Of a stretch of DNA of 6,625 bases, positions 1-5,817 are shown in pieces; position 1 is the stretch's first letter; each line of letters opens with the position of its first letter. The DNA is from Faecalimonas sp. Its GTDB lineage: Bacteria; Bacillota_A; Clostridia; Lachnospirales; Lachnospiraceae. The notes under the pieces were generated by a model. It had not been told where the DNA came from and made no database searches. It saw nothing but the letters and a program-made list of their open reading frames with translations. Location of the stretch: positions 1-6,625 of the forward strand of contig JAPFCT010000310.1 in NCBI GenBank assembly GCA_026169575.1. The letters run 5' to 3'. The translations under genes and the position numbers were made by a program.

Positions 1-2251
1 CATCAATATGATCCATCCATTTTGCATCGATAACTTTCAGCAGGATCACACGCTCGATCTCTCTTAAGTGTTCTGGTTCCGGGAATTCTGCTTCCTTCTC
101 CTCATAAGCCTTCACTGCACGCTCTTTCAGAAGATGCTTCAGTTCTTTTTGGTTCATACCTTTGACATCATCGATCGTCGGAATCTTAATCGGAAGTGTC
201 GCATGCAGGTTGACATCCAGTTCTGTCAGATCCCACTCTTCGGAATCTACATCCGGAGAAATGCAGGCATCCACAACATTTTCCACATACTCTGTGATCA
301 TATGGTAAATAGAGTCGCGCATACTTTCTCCATCAAGCACTTTTCTTCGCTCTTCGTAGATGATCTCACGCTGCTCATTCATAACCTGATCGTATTCCAG
401 CAGATTCTTACGGATTCCAAAGTTATTGCTTTCGATCTTCTTCTGTGCTTTCTCGATCGCGCTTGACAGCATCTTATGTTCGATCTGCTCCCCGTCTTCC
501 ACACCGAGTGTATTAAAGACATTCATCAGTCTTTCTGATCCGAACAGCCGCATCAGATCATCTTCCAGCGAAATATAAAATCTGGATTCTCCCGGGTCTC
601 CCTGACGTCCGGAACGACCGCGCAGCTGATTATCGATACGTCTTGACTCATGGCGCTCTGTACCGATGATCTTCAGTCCGCCTGCTTCTCTTGCAGCGTC
701 ATCAAGCTTAATATCCGTACCACGTCCTGCCATGTTCGTAGCGATCGTCACAGCGCCGTGTACACCTGCATCTGCCACGATCTCAGCCTCTTTTTCATGG
801 AATTTCGCATTCAGCACTTTATGCTGGATTCCTCTTTTCTTCAGCATCTTGCTTAAAAGCTCTGATGTCTCGATCGTGATCGTACCGACCAGAACCGGCT
901 GTCCCGTCTCATGTGCCCGGATGATCTCATCGATGACCGCCTCAAATTTCTCTTTCTTTGTCTTATAGACTGCGTCATTTAAATCGATTCTCTGCACCGG
1001 TCTGTTCGTCGGGATCTCAACAACATCCATTCCGTAAATATCACGGAACTCTTTTTCCTCTGTCAGGGCAGTACCTGTCATACCACTCTTCTTCTCAAAC
1101 TTGTTGAACAGATTCTGGAATGTGATCGTTGCAAGTGTTTTACTTTCCCGTCTTACTTTTACATGTTCTTTTGCCTCGATCGCCTGGTGCAGACCATCTG
1201 AGTACCGTCTTCCCGGCATGATACGTCCGGTAAATTCATCGACGATCATAACCTCCCCGTCAGAAGTAACGACATAATCCTGATCTTTGAACATCAGGTT
1301 ATGTGCACGCAGCGCAAGAATGATATTATGCTGGATCTCCAGGTTCTCCGGGTCTGCAAGGTTCTCGATATTAAAGAACTTCTCTACTTTCTTGACACCT
1401 TCTTCTGTCAGATTGACATTCTTTTCTTTCTCATTGACGATAAAATCTCCGGTCTCCTCGATTTCTTCTCCCATGATCGCGTTGATCTTGGAAAACTCAC
1501 CGCTTGCCTCTCCTTTCACAAGCTGTCTTGCGAGAATATCACATGCATCATAAAGCTTTGTAGATTTTCCGCTCTGTCCGGAAATGATCAGAGGTGTTCT
1601 CGCCTCGTCGATCAACACGGAGTCAACCTCATCGATAACTGCAAAGTGAAGTCCTCTCTGTACAAGCTGCTCTTTATAGATTACCATGTTATCTCTCAGG
1701 TAATCAAATCCAAGCTCGTTGTTCGTCACATAGGTGATGTCGCAGTTATATGCTTCTCTTCTCTCGTCATTGTCCATGGAATTGAGAACCACGCCGACTT
1801 TCAGCCCTAAAAATTCATGTACCTGTCCCATCCACTCGGCATCACGCTTTGCCAGGTAGTCGTTGACCGTTACGATGTGGACTCCCTTTCCGGTCAGCGC
1901 ATTCAGATATGCAGGAAGTGTCGAAACCAGTGTCTTACCTTCTCCAGTGCGCATCTCTGCGATTCTTCCCTGATGAAGGATGATTCCTCCGATCAGCTGC
2001 ACTCTGTAATGCTTGATATGTAATGTACGGGAAGCTGCCTCTCTTACTACCGCAAATGCTTCCGGTAAAATGTCATCTAATGTCTCGCCTTCTTCCAGAC
2101 GTTTCTTAAATTCCGCTGTCTTCCCTTTTAACTCTGTATCAGATAATTGCTGCATCTCCTCATCCATCGCCTCGATTCTGTCGACGATCGGATAGATACG
2201 CTTCAATTCATTTTCACTGTGCGTCCCAAATATCTTCTCTAATAAACCCAT
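1..2251 (-). CDS. secA: Protein translocase subunit SecA, 3' end truncated by the window
   Basis: SecA is the ATPase motor that drives unfolded preproteins through the SecYEG channel at the cytoplasmic membrane. About 750 codons are present, beginning MGLLEKIFG. The Walker A motif MRTGEGKT lies at residues 100-107. DEVD (207-210), followed by [10 protein letters not shown], is the Walker B/DEAD-like motif of nucleotide-binding domain 1. The preprotein cross-linking domain follows (roughly 225-360), then nucleotide-binding domain 2 with MAGRGTD (507-513) and [13 protein letters not shown], then the start of the helical scaffold. The reading breaks off at KWMDHID, so roughly the last 100 residues are missing, including any C-terminal zinc-binding tail (family about 840-860 residues). 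The frame is open throughout with no frameshift seen. The start is fixed by AAGGAG at 2258-2263, six bases upstream. It looks like the housekeeping SecA1 type rather than accessory SecA2, judged from motif completeness and length. Confidence 0.97.
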   Translation of the reverse strand, partial: MGLLEKIFGTHSENELKRIYPIVDRIEAMDEEMQQLSDTELKGKTAEFKKRLEEGETLDDILPEAFAVVREAASRTLHIKHYRVQLIGGIILHQGRIAEMRTGEGKTLVSTLPAYLNALTGKGVHIVTVNDYLAKRDAEWMGQVHEFLGLKVGVVLNSMDNDERREAYNCDITYVTNNELGFDYLRDNMVIYKEQLVQRGLHFAVIDEVDSVLIDEARTPLIISGQSGKSTKLYDACDILARQLVKGEASGEFSKINAIMGEEIEETGDFIVNEKEKNVNLTEEGVKKVEKFFNIENLADPENLEIQHNIILALRAHNLMFKDQDYVVTSDGEVMIVDEFTGRIMPGRRYSDGLHQAIEAKEHVKVRRESKTLATITFQNLFNKFEKKSGMTGTALTEEKEFRDIYGMDVVEIPTNRPVQRIDLNDAVYKTKKEKFEAVIDEIIRAHETGQPVLVGTITIETSELLSKMLKKRGIQHKVLNAKFHEKEAEIVADAGVHGAVTIATNMAGRGTDIKLDDAAREAGGLKIIGTERHESRRIDNQLRGRSGRQGDPGESRFYISLEDDLMRLFGSERLMNVFNTLGVEDGEQIEHKMLSSAIEKAQKKIESNNFGIRKNLLEYDQVMNEQREIIYEERRKVLDGESMRDSIYHMITEYVENVVDACISPDVDSEEWDLTELDVNLHATLPIKIPTIDDVKGMNQKELKHLLKERAVKAYEEKEAEFPEPEHLREIERVILLKVIDAKWMDHID

Positions 2252-2283
2252 GTCCTACTCCTTAATTTATCGAAATTTACTCT

Positions 2284-2319
2284 GTTTCCTATTTTAACAC
2301 TATCTTTTCGCTTCTTCAA
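2284..2319 (-). promoter_or_regulatory. Probable secA promoter
   Basis: Reading the minus strand, a -35 box TTGAAG (2314-2319) and a -10 box TAAAAT (2291-2296) are separated by exactly 17 bases. Each is one or two bases off the sigma-A consensus. Transcription would start near 2284, giving a leader of about 33 bases before the secA ATG. The promoter call is by eye. Confidence 0.6.
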
Positions 2320-2321
2320 CA

Positions 2322-2377
2322 AGTTTATCAACTGTTCATAAACTCTTCTCATCTTCTTTACAGGTTTTTTAGAGTTT
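2322..2377. repeat. Inverted half-site cluster upstream of the secA promoter
   Basis: A 23-base near-palindrome at 2322-2344 has arms AGTTTATcAAC and GTTcATAAACT around a central T, with one mismatched pair (lower case). It begins two bases upstream of the secA -35 box. The right arm extends to ATAAACTCT (2338-2346), and its last seven bases are matched in inverse by AGAGTTT at 2371-2377. So the middle arm can pair with either flank. The position suggests an operator, but no regulator family is recognised and the AT-rich composition makes chance matches plausible. Confidence 0.4.
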
Positions 2378-2408
2378 CACTGTCTGTCTCTGCCGGCTCC
2401 CTGCAAGA

Positions 2409-2437
2409 ATGCCCCGCGGCATATAGCCGCAGGGCAT
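2409..2437 (-). terminator. Hairpin after the lipoprotein gene, probable weak terminator
   Basis: A 12-base-pair GC-rich stem (2409-2420 with 2426-2437) encloses the loop ATATA. In the minus-strand transcript the single imperfect pair is a U-G wobble, whereas on the plus strand it is an A-C mismatch, so the hairpin is best formed by minus-strand RNA. It sits 26 bases past the lipoprotein stop codon. The stretch after the stem is only ATTCTT rather than a U-run, so termination may be inefficient or the hairpin may protect the 3' end. Confidence 0.55.
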
Positions 2438-2463
2438 CCAAAATCCGAAAAATCCAGTTTCTG

Positions 2464-2853
2464 CTATCTTGTAGTGTCTGTCTGTCCGGTATTGTCCGTT
2501 GCACCATTCATCGTGTCTGCATTTGTCCCGTTTCCATTTTCATCCATACGTTTTTCCGTATGCCCGTCATTGTCGTCTCTTCCGTCAATGACATCTTCGA
2601 CTCCGTCTTTGACATCTCTTGCCCCATCTTCCACGGCATCCCCTACATCTTCCAGAACGCCGTCCCGCGGCTCATCTCCATCGGTATTCGTTTCTCTCTG
2701 CTTCTTGTCACTGTTATTTTTCTTCTCTTCATTTGTTCCCGTTGCAGTATTGTCATCTGCCACATTATCACGGTTTCCCCCTGCGCACGCTGTCATGCAC
2801 AGAAGAACACTCACACACAAAATACTGAGTATGATTTTCTTTGTTTTCTTCAT
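2464..2853 (-). CDS. Small acidic lipoprotein, function unknown
   Basis: I do not recognise a named family. The product is 129 residues: a basic N-terminus (MKKTKK), a hydrophobic stretch (about 7-20) and a lipobox-like MTAC with Cys23 as the probable lipidation site, so it should be anchored on the outer face of the membrane. Residues 24-63 are polar, rich in Asn, Asp, Lys and Thr. Residues 64-91 form a possible amphipathic acidic helix, with glycines at 77, 84 and 91 spaced by seven and valines on one face. Residues 92-129 are low complexity (Asp, Asn, Gly, Thr). No catalytic motif is visible. The frame is open upstream to an ATG at 2913, but the signal peptide and ribosome binding site favour 2853. 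It follows dapB in the same direction after 105 bases. The lipoprotein call is firm; any role is unknown. Confidence 0.82.
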   Translation of the reverse strand: MKKTKKIILSILCVSVLLCMTACAGGNRDNVADDNTATGTNEEKKNNSDKKQRETNTDGDEPRDGVLEDVGDAVEDGARDVKDGVEDVIDGRDDNDGHTEKRMDENGNGTNADTMNGATDNTGQTDTTR

Positions 2854-2861
2854 CTGACTAA

Positions 2862-2868
2862 CTTCCTT
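2862..2868 (-). promoter_or_regulatory. Ribosome binding site fixing the lipoprotein start
   Basis: AAGGAAG on the minus strand lies eight bases before the ATG at 2853. The longer in-frame ATG at 2913 would place 20 extra polar residues ahead of the signal peptide, so the downstream start is preferred. Confidence 0.65.
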
Positions 2869-2896
2869 TCCTGAACTGTAATAAGAATTGCTTCTC

Positions 2897-2911
2897 GCAG
2901 ATATTGTCTGC
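2897..2911. repeat. Short inverted repeat in the lipoprotein leader
   Basis: GCAGA and TCTGC arms of five bases flank TATTG. If the candidate promoter just upstream is real, the repeat covers the first bases of the transcript and could be an operator or a 5' hairpin. It is short enough to be chance. Confidence 0.25.
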
Positions 2912-2921
2912 ATTCCCTGCC

Positions 2922-2950
2922 ATTCTATACATTCGGAAAGAAATGGTAAA
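2922..2950 (-). promoter_or_regulatory. Candidate promoter for the lipoprotein gene
   Basis: On the minus strand TTTACC (2945-2950) and TAGAAT (2922-2927) are 17 bases apart, with transcription expected near 2915. The -10 box has one mismatch and the -35 box two. The site lies in the gap just after dapB, so the lipoprotein could be transcribed separately as well as by read-through. Confidence 0.4.
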
Positions 2951-2958
2951 TTTTTCTG

Positions 2959-3729
2959 TTAATTTTCAGAAGAAGCCTCGATCACATCACTCATGTCATA
3001 AAGTCCCGCCGGCTTTCCTGCAAGGTATTTTGCAGCCTCCACAGCTCCTTTTCCAAAAACTGCTTTGGAGTATGCGGTATGCTTGAATTCGATCACTTCA
3101 TCGGCGCCTGCAAAGATCACTTCATGTTCTCCCACGATCGTTCCCCCGCGCACTGCCGCGATCCCGATCTCCTTTTTCTCCCGCTGCTTACGCTCTTTGC
3201 TTCTGTCGTAAGTATATTCATACACATTTCCAAGCGCCTCATTTACGCTGTCCGCAAGGGCAAGCGCTGTTCCGCTCGGCGCATCTACTTTCAGGTTGTG
3301 ATGCTTCTCTACCAGTTCAATGTCAAATCCTGCCGGAGCAAGGATCTTTGCCGCATCCTGCAGAAGTTTTAACAACAGATTGATCCCCAGTGACATATTT
3401 GCGGATTTTAACACCGCAACCTTCTCTGAAACACACTGTACCCGCGCAAGCTGCTCCTCTGAAAGTCCCGTTGTACAAAGTACGACCGGGATCTGTTTCT
3501 TCTCACAATGCTCAAGCAGTCCATCCATTGCCAGAGCATTGGAAAAATCAATCACAACATCCGCCTCCACTTCGCATTCCGAAATATCCGCATAAACCGG
3601 ATATGCATTTTTCAAACCAGTATATGTATCAATCCCGGCAACAATCTCGATTTCCTCATCTTCTTTTACAAGATTTGTGATCACTTGTCCCATTTTCCCG
3701 TTACATCCATGCATAATTGCTCTTACCAT
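2959..3729 (-). CDS. dapB: 4-hydroxy-tetrahydrodipicolinate reductase
   Basis: DapB reduces the cyclic product of DapA to tetrahydrodipicolinate with NAD(P)H, the second dedicated step of the diaminopimelate/lysine pathway in the cytoplasm. The 256-residue chain opens with the dinucleotide-binding loop HGCNGKMG (residues 7-14). The signature EKHHNLKVDAPSGTA (141-155) carries the expected catalytic His143 and Lys147 and the substrate-binding SGT. RGGTIVGEHEV (194-204) is the conserved C-domain segment. The length matches the shorter DapB form common in Firmicutes rather than the roughly 270-residue enterobacterial type. GGAGG at 3738-3742, eight bases upstream, fixes the ATG. It lies downstream of dapA in the same direction after a 172-base spacer, which is long for consecutive pathway genes. 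No defects are seen. Confidence 0.96.
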   Translation of the reverse strand: MVRAIMHGCNGKMGQVITNLVKEDEEIEIVAGIDTYTGLKNAYPVYADISECEVEADVVIDFSNALAMDGLLEHCEKKQIPVVLCTTGLSEEQLARVQCVSEKVAVLKSANMSLGINLLLKLLQDAAKILAPAGFDIELVEKHHNLKVDAPSGTALALADSVNEALGNVYEYTYDRSKERKQREKKEIGIAAVRGGTIVGEHEVIFAGADEVIEFKHTAYSKAVFGKGAVEAAKYLAGKPAGLYDMSDVIEASSEN

Positions 3730-3901
3730 CTTTTCATCCTCCGTTTTCTTATGTCTGACGCTCCCCTCTCAAAGCCGGGGAATTTTCCGATGCATTGCAT
3801 AAAAGGGCTGCCGCAGAACGGCCGTCAGTACAGAATGCTTTTTTATAAACTACTACATTCTGCAGACCGTGCCATTCTGTGACAGCTCCCGTATATTTTC
3901 T
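3730..3901 (-). other. Structured dapA-dapB spacer, possible RNA element
   Basis: In the minus-strand RNA two copies of CAGAATG occur (3873-3879, then 3856-3862). They are followed by one CATTCTG (3831-3837) and a related CGTTCTG (3814-3820), the latter partly in the loop of a GCCG/CGGC mini-hairpin. The first copy can form ACAGAATG/CATTCTGT; the second can form a nine-pair stem with one G-U. These two are mutually exclusive. Closer to dapB, TTCCCC and GGGGAG (within 3766-3786) can form another stem about 30 bases before the ribosome binding site. I see no lysine-riboswitch or T-box core. No convincing internal promoter or terminator was found. Confidence 0.35.
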
Positions 3902-4792
3902 CTATGCGAGTCTGATCCCAAACTCTCTCATCGCCTGTGCCAGCTTCTTTGTGTTTGCTTCTTCCATCTCTGTCAGAGGCATCCGCAGTCCTCCGGTCTC
4001 GATTCCCATCAGTTCCACCGCTTTCTTAACCGGGATCGGGTTGACCTCGCTAAACAGCGCATTGATCAGCGGGATCGCTTTTAGCTGAAGCTCCCTGCTT
4101 CCTTTGATGTCCCCTGCAAAAAATCTCTCACAGATCTCATGTGTCTCTCTTGGAGCCACGTTTGACAGAACGGAAATAACTCCCTTTCCTCCAAGTGCCA
4201 GAATCGGAACGATCTGATCATCGTTTCCGGAATACAGATCAATATCCCCCTGCGTCAGCTGCATGATCTTTGCAACCTGGGAAATATTTCCGGAAGCTTC
4301 TTTGACACCGACAATATTATCTACTTCTTTTACAAGCGTCGCAACCGTCGCCGGCTCAATATTGCATCCGGTGCGGCTTGCCACGCTGTACATGATGATC
4401 GGCGCATCTGCCTCTCTGGCGATTGCTTTATAGTGCTCGATCAGACCTTTCTGCGTAGCTTTATTGTAATATGGTGTCACGACAAGAAGTCCGTCTGCCC
4501 CTGCCTTTGCAGCTTCTCTTGACAGTTCTACCGCCGTCGCAGTGCAGTTTGATCCCGTTCCTGCGATTACCGGGATTCTGCCCGCCGCAAAAGCGATCGT
4601 ATTTTTAATACATTCCAGATGCTCTTCCTCCGTCATCGTCGCAGACTCTCCTGTGGTCCCACAAATTACAATACTGTCGGTCCCATTCTCACAATGATAG
4701 TCAACCAGCTTCTTTAACTGGTCATAATGAATACTTCCGTCCTCGTGGAATGGCGTTATGATCGCTACCCCTGCTCCTGTAAAAATTGCCAT
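3902..4792 (-). CDS. dapA: 4-hydroxy-tetrahydrodipicolinate synthase
   Basis: DapA condenses pyruvate with aspartate semialdehyde, committing carbon to diaminopimelate and lysine. The 296-residue TIM-barrel protein shows GTTGES (45-50) with the two threonines of the proton relay, PYYN (107-110) with the tyrosine from the neighbouring subunit, MYSVASRTG (134-142) with catalytic Tyr135 and substrate-binding Arg140, and GVKEASG (162-168) with the Schiff-base Lys164. The segment before Arg140 is SVAS where many homologues have NVPS or NVPG; the catalytic residues themselves are intact. The length is normal for the family (about 290-300). An in-frame ATG at 4810 exists, but AGGAGG at 4799-4804 supports the start at 4792, and the protein then begins MAIFTGAGVAIITPF as expected. 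It has its own strong promoter and precedes dapB. Confidence 0.97.
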   Translation of the reverse strand: MAIFTGAGVAIITPFHEDGSIHYDQLKKLVDYHCENGTDSIVICGTTGESATMTEEEHLECIKNTIAFAAGRIPVIAGTGSNCTATAVELSREAAKAGADGLLVVTPYYNKATQKGLIEHYKAIAREADAPIIMYSVASRTGCNIEPATVATLVKEVDNIVGVKEASGNISQVAKIMQLTQGDIDLYSGNDDQIVPILALGGKGVISVLSNVAPRETHEICERFFAGDIKGSRELQLKAIPLINALFSEVNPIPVKKAVELMGIETGGLRMPLTEMEEANTKKLAQAMREFGIRLA

Positions 4793-4798
4793 ATGTAT

Positions 4799-4804
4799 CC
4801 TCCT
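4799..4804 (-). promoter_or_regulatory. Ribosome binding site fixing the dapA start
   Basis: A perfect AGGAGG lies six bases before the ATG at 4792. It falls inside the reading frame of the longer ATG at 4810, which has no comparable site of its own. Confidence 0.85.
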
Positions 4805-4832
4805 AAACATCAGTTTTTCTTTGATCTTTTTT

Positions 4833-4865
4833 AAATTTCAATCAGTGATTTCTTGTCTGAAATTT
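4833..4865. repeat. Inverted repeat overlapping the dapA -10 box
   Basis: Perfect eight-base arms AAATTTCA (4833-4840) and TGAAATTT (4858-4865) are separated by 17 bases. One arm covers four of the six bases of the dapA -10 box and the expected transcription start, so the pair is better read as a DNA operator than an RNA hairpin. The arms are AT-rich, so coincidence is possible. Confidence 0.4.
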
Positions 4866-4890
4866 TATCATTATTTTTTTCCAATGTCAA
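4855..4890 (-). promoter_or_regulatory. Strong promoter for dapA (and probably dapB)
   Basis: On the minus strand a perfect -35 TTGACA (4885-4890) and a -10 TAAAAT (4862-4867) are exactly 17 bases apart, with an A-rich spacer. Transcription would begin near 4855, giving a leader of about 60 bases before dapA. The -35 box lies only 17 bases past the stop of the SSB-like gene. It is the best promoter match in the window. Confidence 0.8.
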
Positions 4891-4907
4891 TGGAGCTACA
4901 GCTATTC

Positions 4908-5555
4908 CTACTGTTCTTCGGAAGTCTCTGTACTGATACATTCCAGCTTGCTGACAGACACCTCATAGGCTACCCGCTTCTCGCTTTCTGTCTCAGATAG
5001 TTTTTTTACATACTCTCTGCTCTGGATCCTTCCTAAGATCTGCACGTGTTCTCCTACTGCAAAGCCGGAGGCATATCTTGCATTTCTTCCCCAGCAGATA
5101 CATGGTATGTAGTCAGATTTTCCATATGGTCTGTTGACTGCCAGCAGCAGATCTGCGATCTCCCTTCCGAGCGGTGTCTTCCGGTATACCGGAGCCTTAC
5201 AGATATAACCATCTAAAAGAATGTTATTTGTCTTTGCCCCGTCAAGCTCTTCCTCCACAAATTCTACTTCCCTCACAAACACAGAAAGTACCAGACGGTT
5301 CTTGTACTCCTCATGTCTGTTATAAGACCGGAACTGTCCGCTCGCCATGATAAATTCCCCTGTGTAATCTTTGGTCACATCTATCAGACGCTCGGAAATC
5401 ATAAGCGGGATGCGGTCTTCGGAATTGCTGAGCCTTTTGACCAGAACATCCACCATATAGAATCCTTCCCCAAACACTTCATGACTGAACGTGAATCCGG
5501 AAGCCACCTCTCCCATAATTGTTACCTGGTTGTTTTCAATAATCTTATCGGACAT
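4908..5555 (-). CDS. SSB-like protein with two OB folds
   Basis: The 215-residue protein is related to single-stranded DNA-binding proteins. The second half (about 109-206) has the SSB pattern: NNILLDGYI, TPLGREIADLLLAVNRPYG, YIPCICWGRNA and VQILGRIQSREY. The first half (about 8-100) repeats the layout more loosely, with VTIMGEV, a central YMVDVLVKRL and FIMASGQFRSYN, which suggests a duplicated OB fold in one chain. The C-terminus ends TSEEQ and lacks the DDDIPF-type tip through which standard SSB recruits repair proteins, so it is probably not the main replicative SSB. A role in single-stranded nucleic-acid binding is inferred. The start is supported by GAGGAG (5567-5572), 11 bases upstream, and by the first strand beginning at residue 10. 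It is upstream of dapA, with no clear terminator between them, and divergent from typA. Confidence 0.82.
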   Translation of the reverse strand: MSDKIIENNQVTIMGEVASGFTFSHEVFGEGFYMVDVLVKRLSNSEDRIPLMISERLIDVTKDYTGEFIMASGQFRSYNRHEEYKNRLVLSVFVREVEFVEEELDGAKTNNILLDGYICKAPVYRKTPLGREIADLLLAVNRPYGKSDYIPCICWGRNARYASGFAVGEHVQILGRIQSREYVKKLSETESEKRVAYEVSVSKLECISTETSEEQ

Positions 5556-5721
5556 AATTTATCTCTCTCCTCTTTGCTGTATTTTTTTGTCTTTATTATT
5601 TTATTCTATGATAACGGATTTATAACCGGCAGATTGGACATTCCCCTGACTTTTCATCGACAGAAATCGACCGCGGAATATGCGTTTTCCTGTTTTTTCT
5701 GTGTTCTTTCCATATTATGTG

Positions 5722-5734
5722 TTTTTTCAAAAAA
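5722..5734. repeat. T6-C-A6 tract upstream of the typA promoter
   Basis: Six T, one C and six A form a perfect 13-base inverted repeat ending three bases before a candidate -35 box (TTGTAA). A tract like this could act as an UP-element or DNA bend. It is too weak for a terminator. Confidence 0.3.
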
Positions 5735-5737
5735 GGC

Positions 5738-5776
5738 TTGTAATCTATTGACAATGTGGTAAACTGTATGAGTTAT
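5738..5776 (+). promoter_or_regulatory. Candidate typA promoter region
   Basis: Two overlapping readings exist. One is -35 TTGTAA (5738-5743), a 16-base spacer and an extended -10 TGGTAAACT (-10 hexamer 5760-5765). The other is a perfect -35 TTGACA (5748-5753) with a poor AGTTAT (5771-5776) 17 bases on. I favour the first because of the TG extension, but the choice is not secure. Either gives a leader of roughly 40 bases. Confidence 0.5.
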
Positions 5777-5817
5777 TACTGCTTATTCATGGATTTACAA
5801 TAGAAAGAAGGTTATTT

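Larger units (their letters stand above)
5556..5817. other. Divergent spacer between the SSB-like gene and typA
   Basis: This 262-base non-coding stretch is AT-rich on both flanks. It contains typA promoter signals near its right end. On the minus strand there is a direct repeat GTCGAT-TTCT-GTCGAT with a ten-base period at 5657-5672, and -10-like TAGAAT and TAAAAT sequences near 5600 without a clear -35 partner. No RNA gene or additional coding region was recognised. Confidence 0.5.

Noticed and set aside
1..2251. Several plus-strand open frames of 60-170 codons across the secA region
   Set aside because: The minus-strand SecA frame is continuous with all expected motifs, so these are antisense shadows.
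2474..2857. Open frame of 127 codons on the plus strand opposite the lipoprotein gene
   Set aside because: It is the antisense shadow of the repetitive acidic coding region, giving a Ser/Pro/Phe-rich product. The minus-strand frame has a signal peptide, lipobox and ribosome binding site.
3730..3901. Lysine riboswitch or T-box in the dapA-dapB spacer
   Set aside because: Neither the conserved L-box core nor a T-box sequence with specifier loop was seen, and the region lies inside the gene pair rather than ahead of it.
5313..5762. Open frame of 149 codons on the plus strand running into the typA promoter
   Set aside because: Its first half is antisense to the SSB-like gene and the rest crosses AT-rich spacer. 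There is no recognisable domain and no good ribosome binding site, and it would end inside the typA promoter region.
5768..5803. Possible 11-residue leader peptide (MSYYCLFMDLQ) ahead of typA
   Set aside because: There is no ribosome binding site, and the favoured promoter would start transcription after its first ATG. The residue content matches no known leader-peptide logic.
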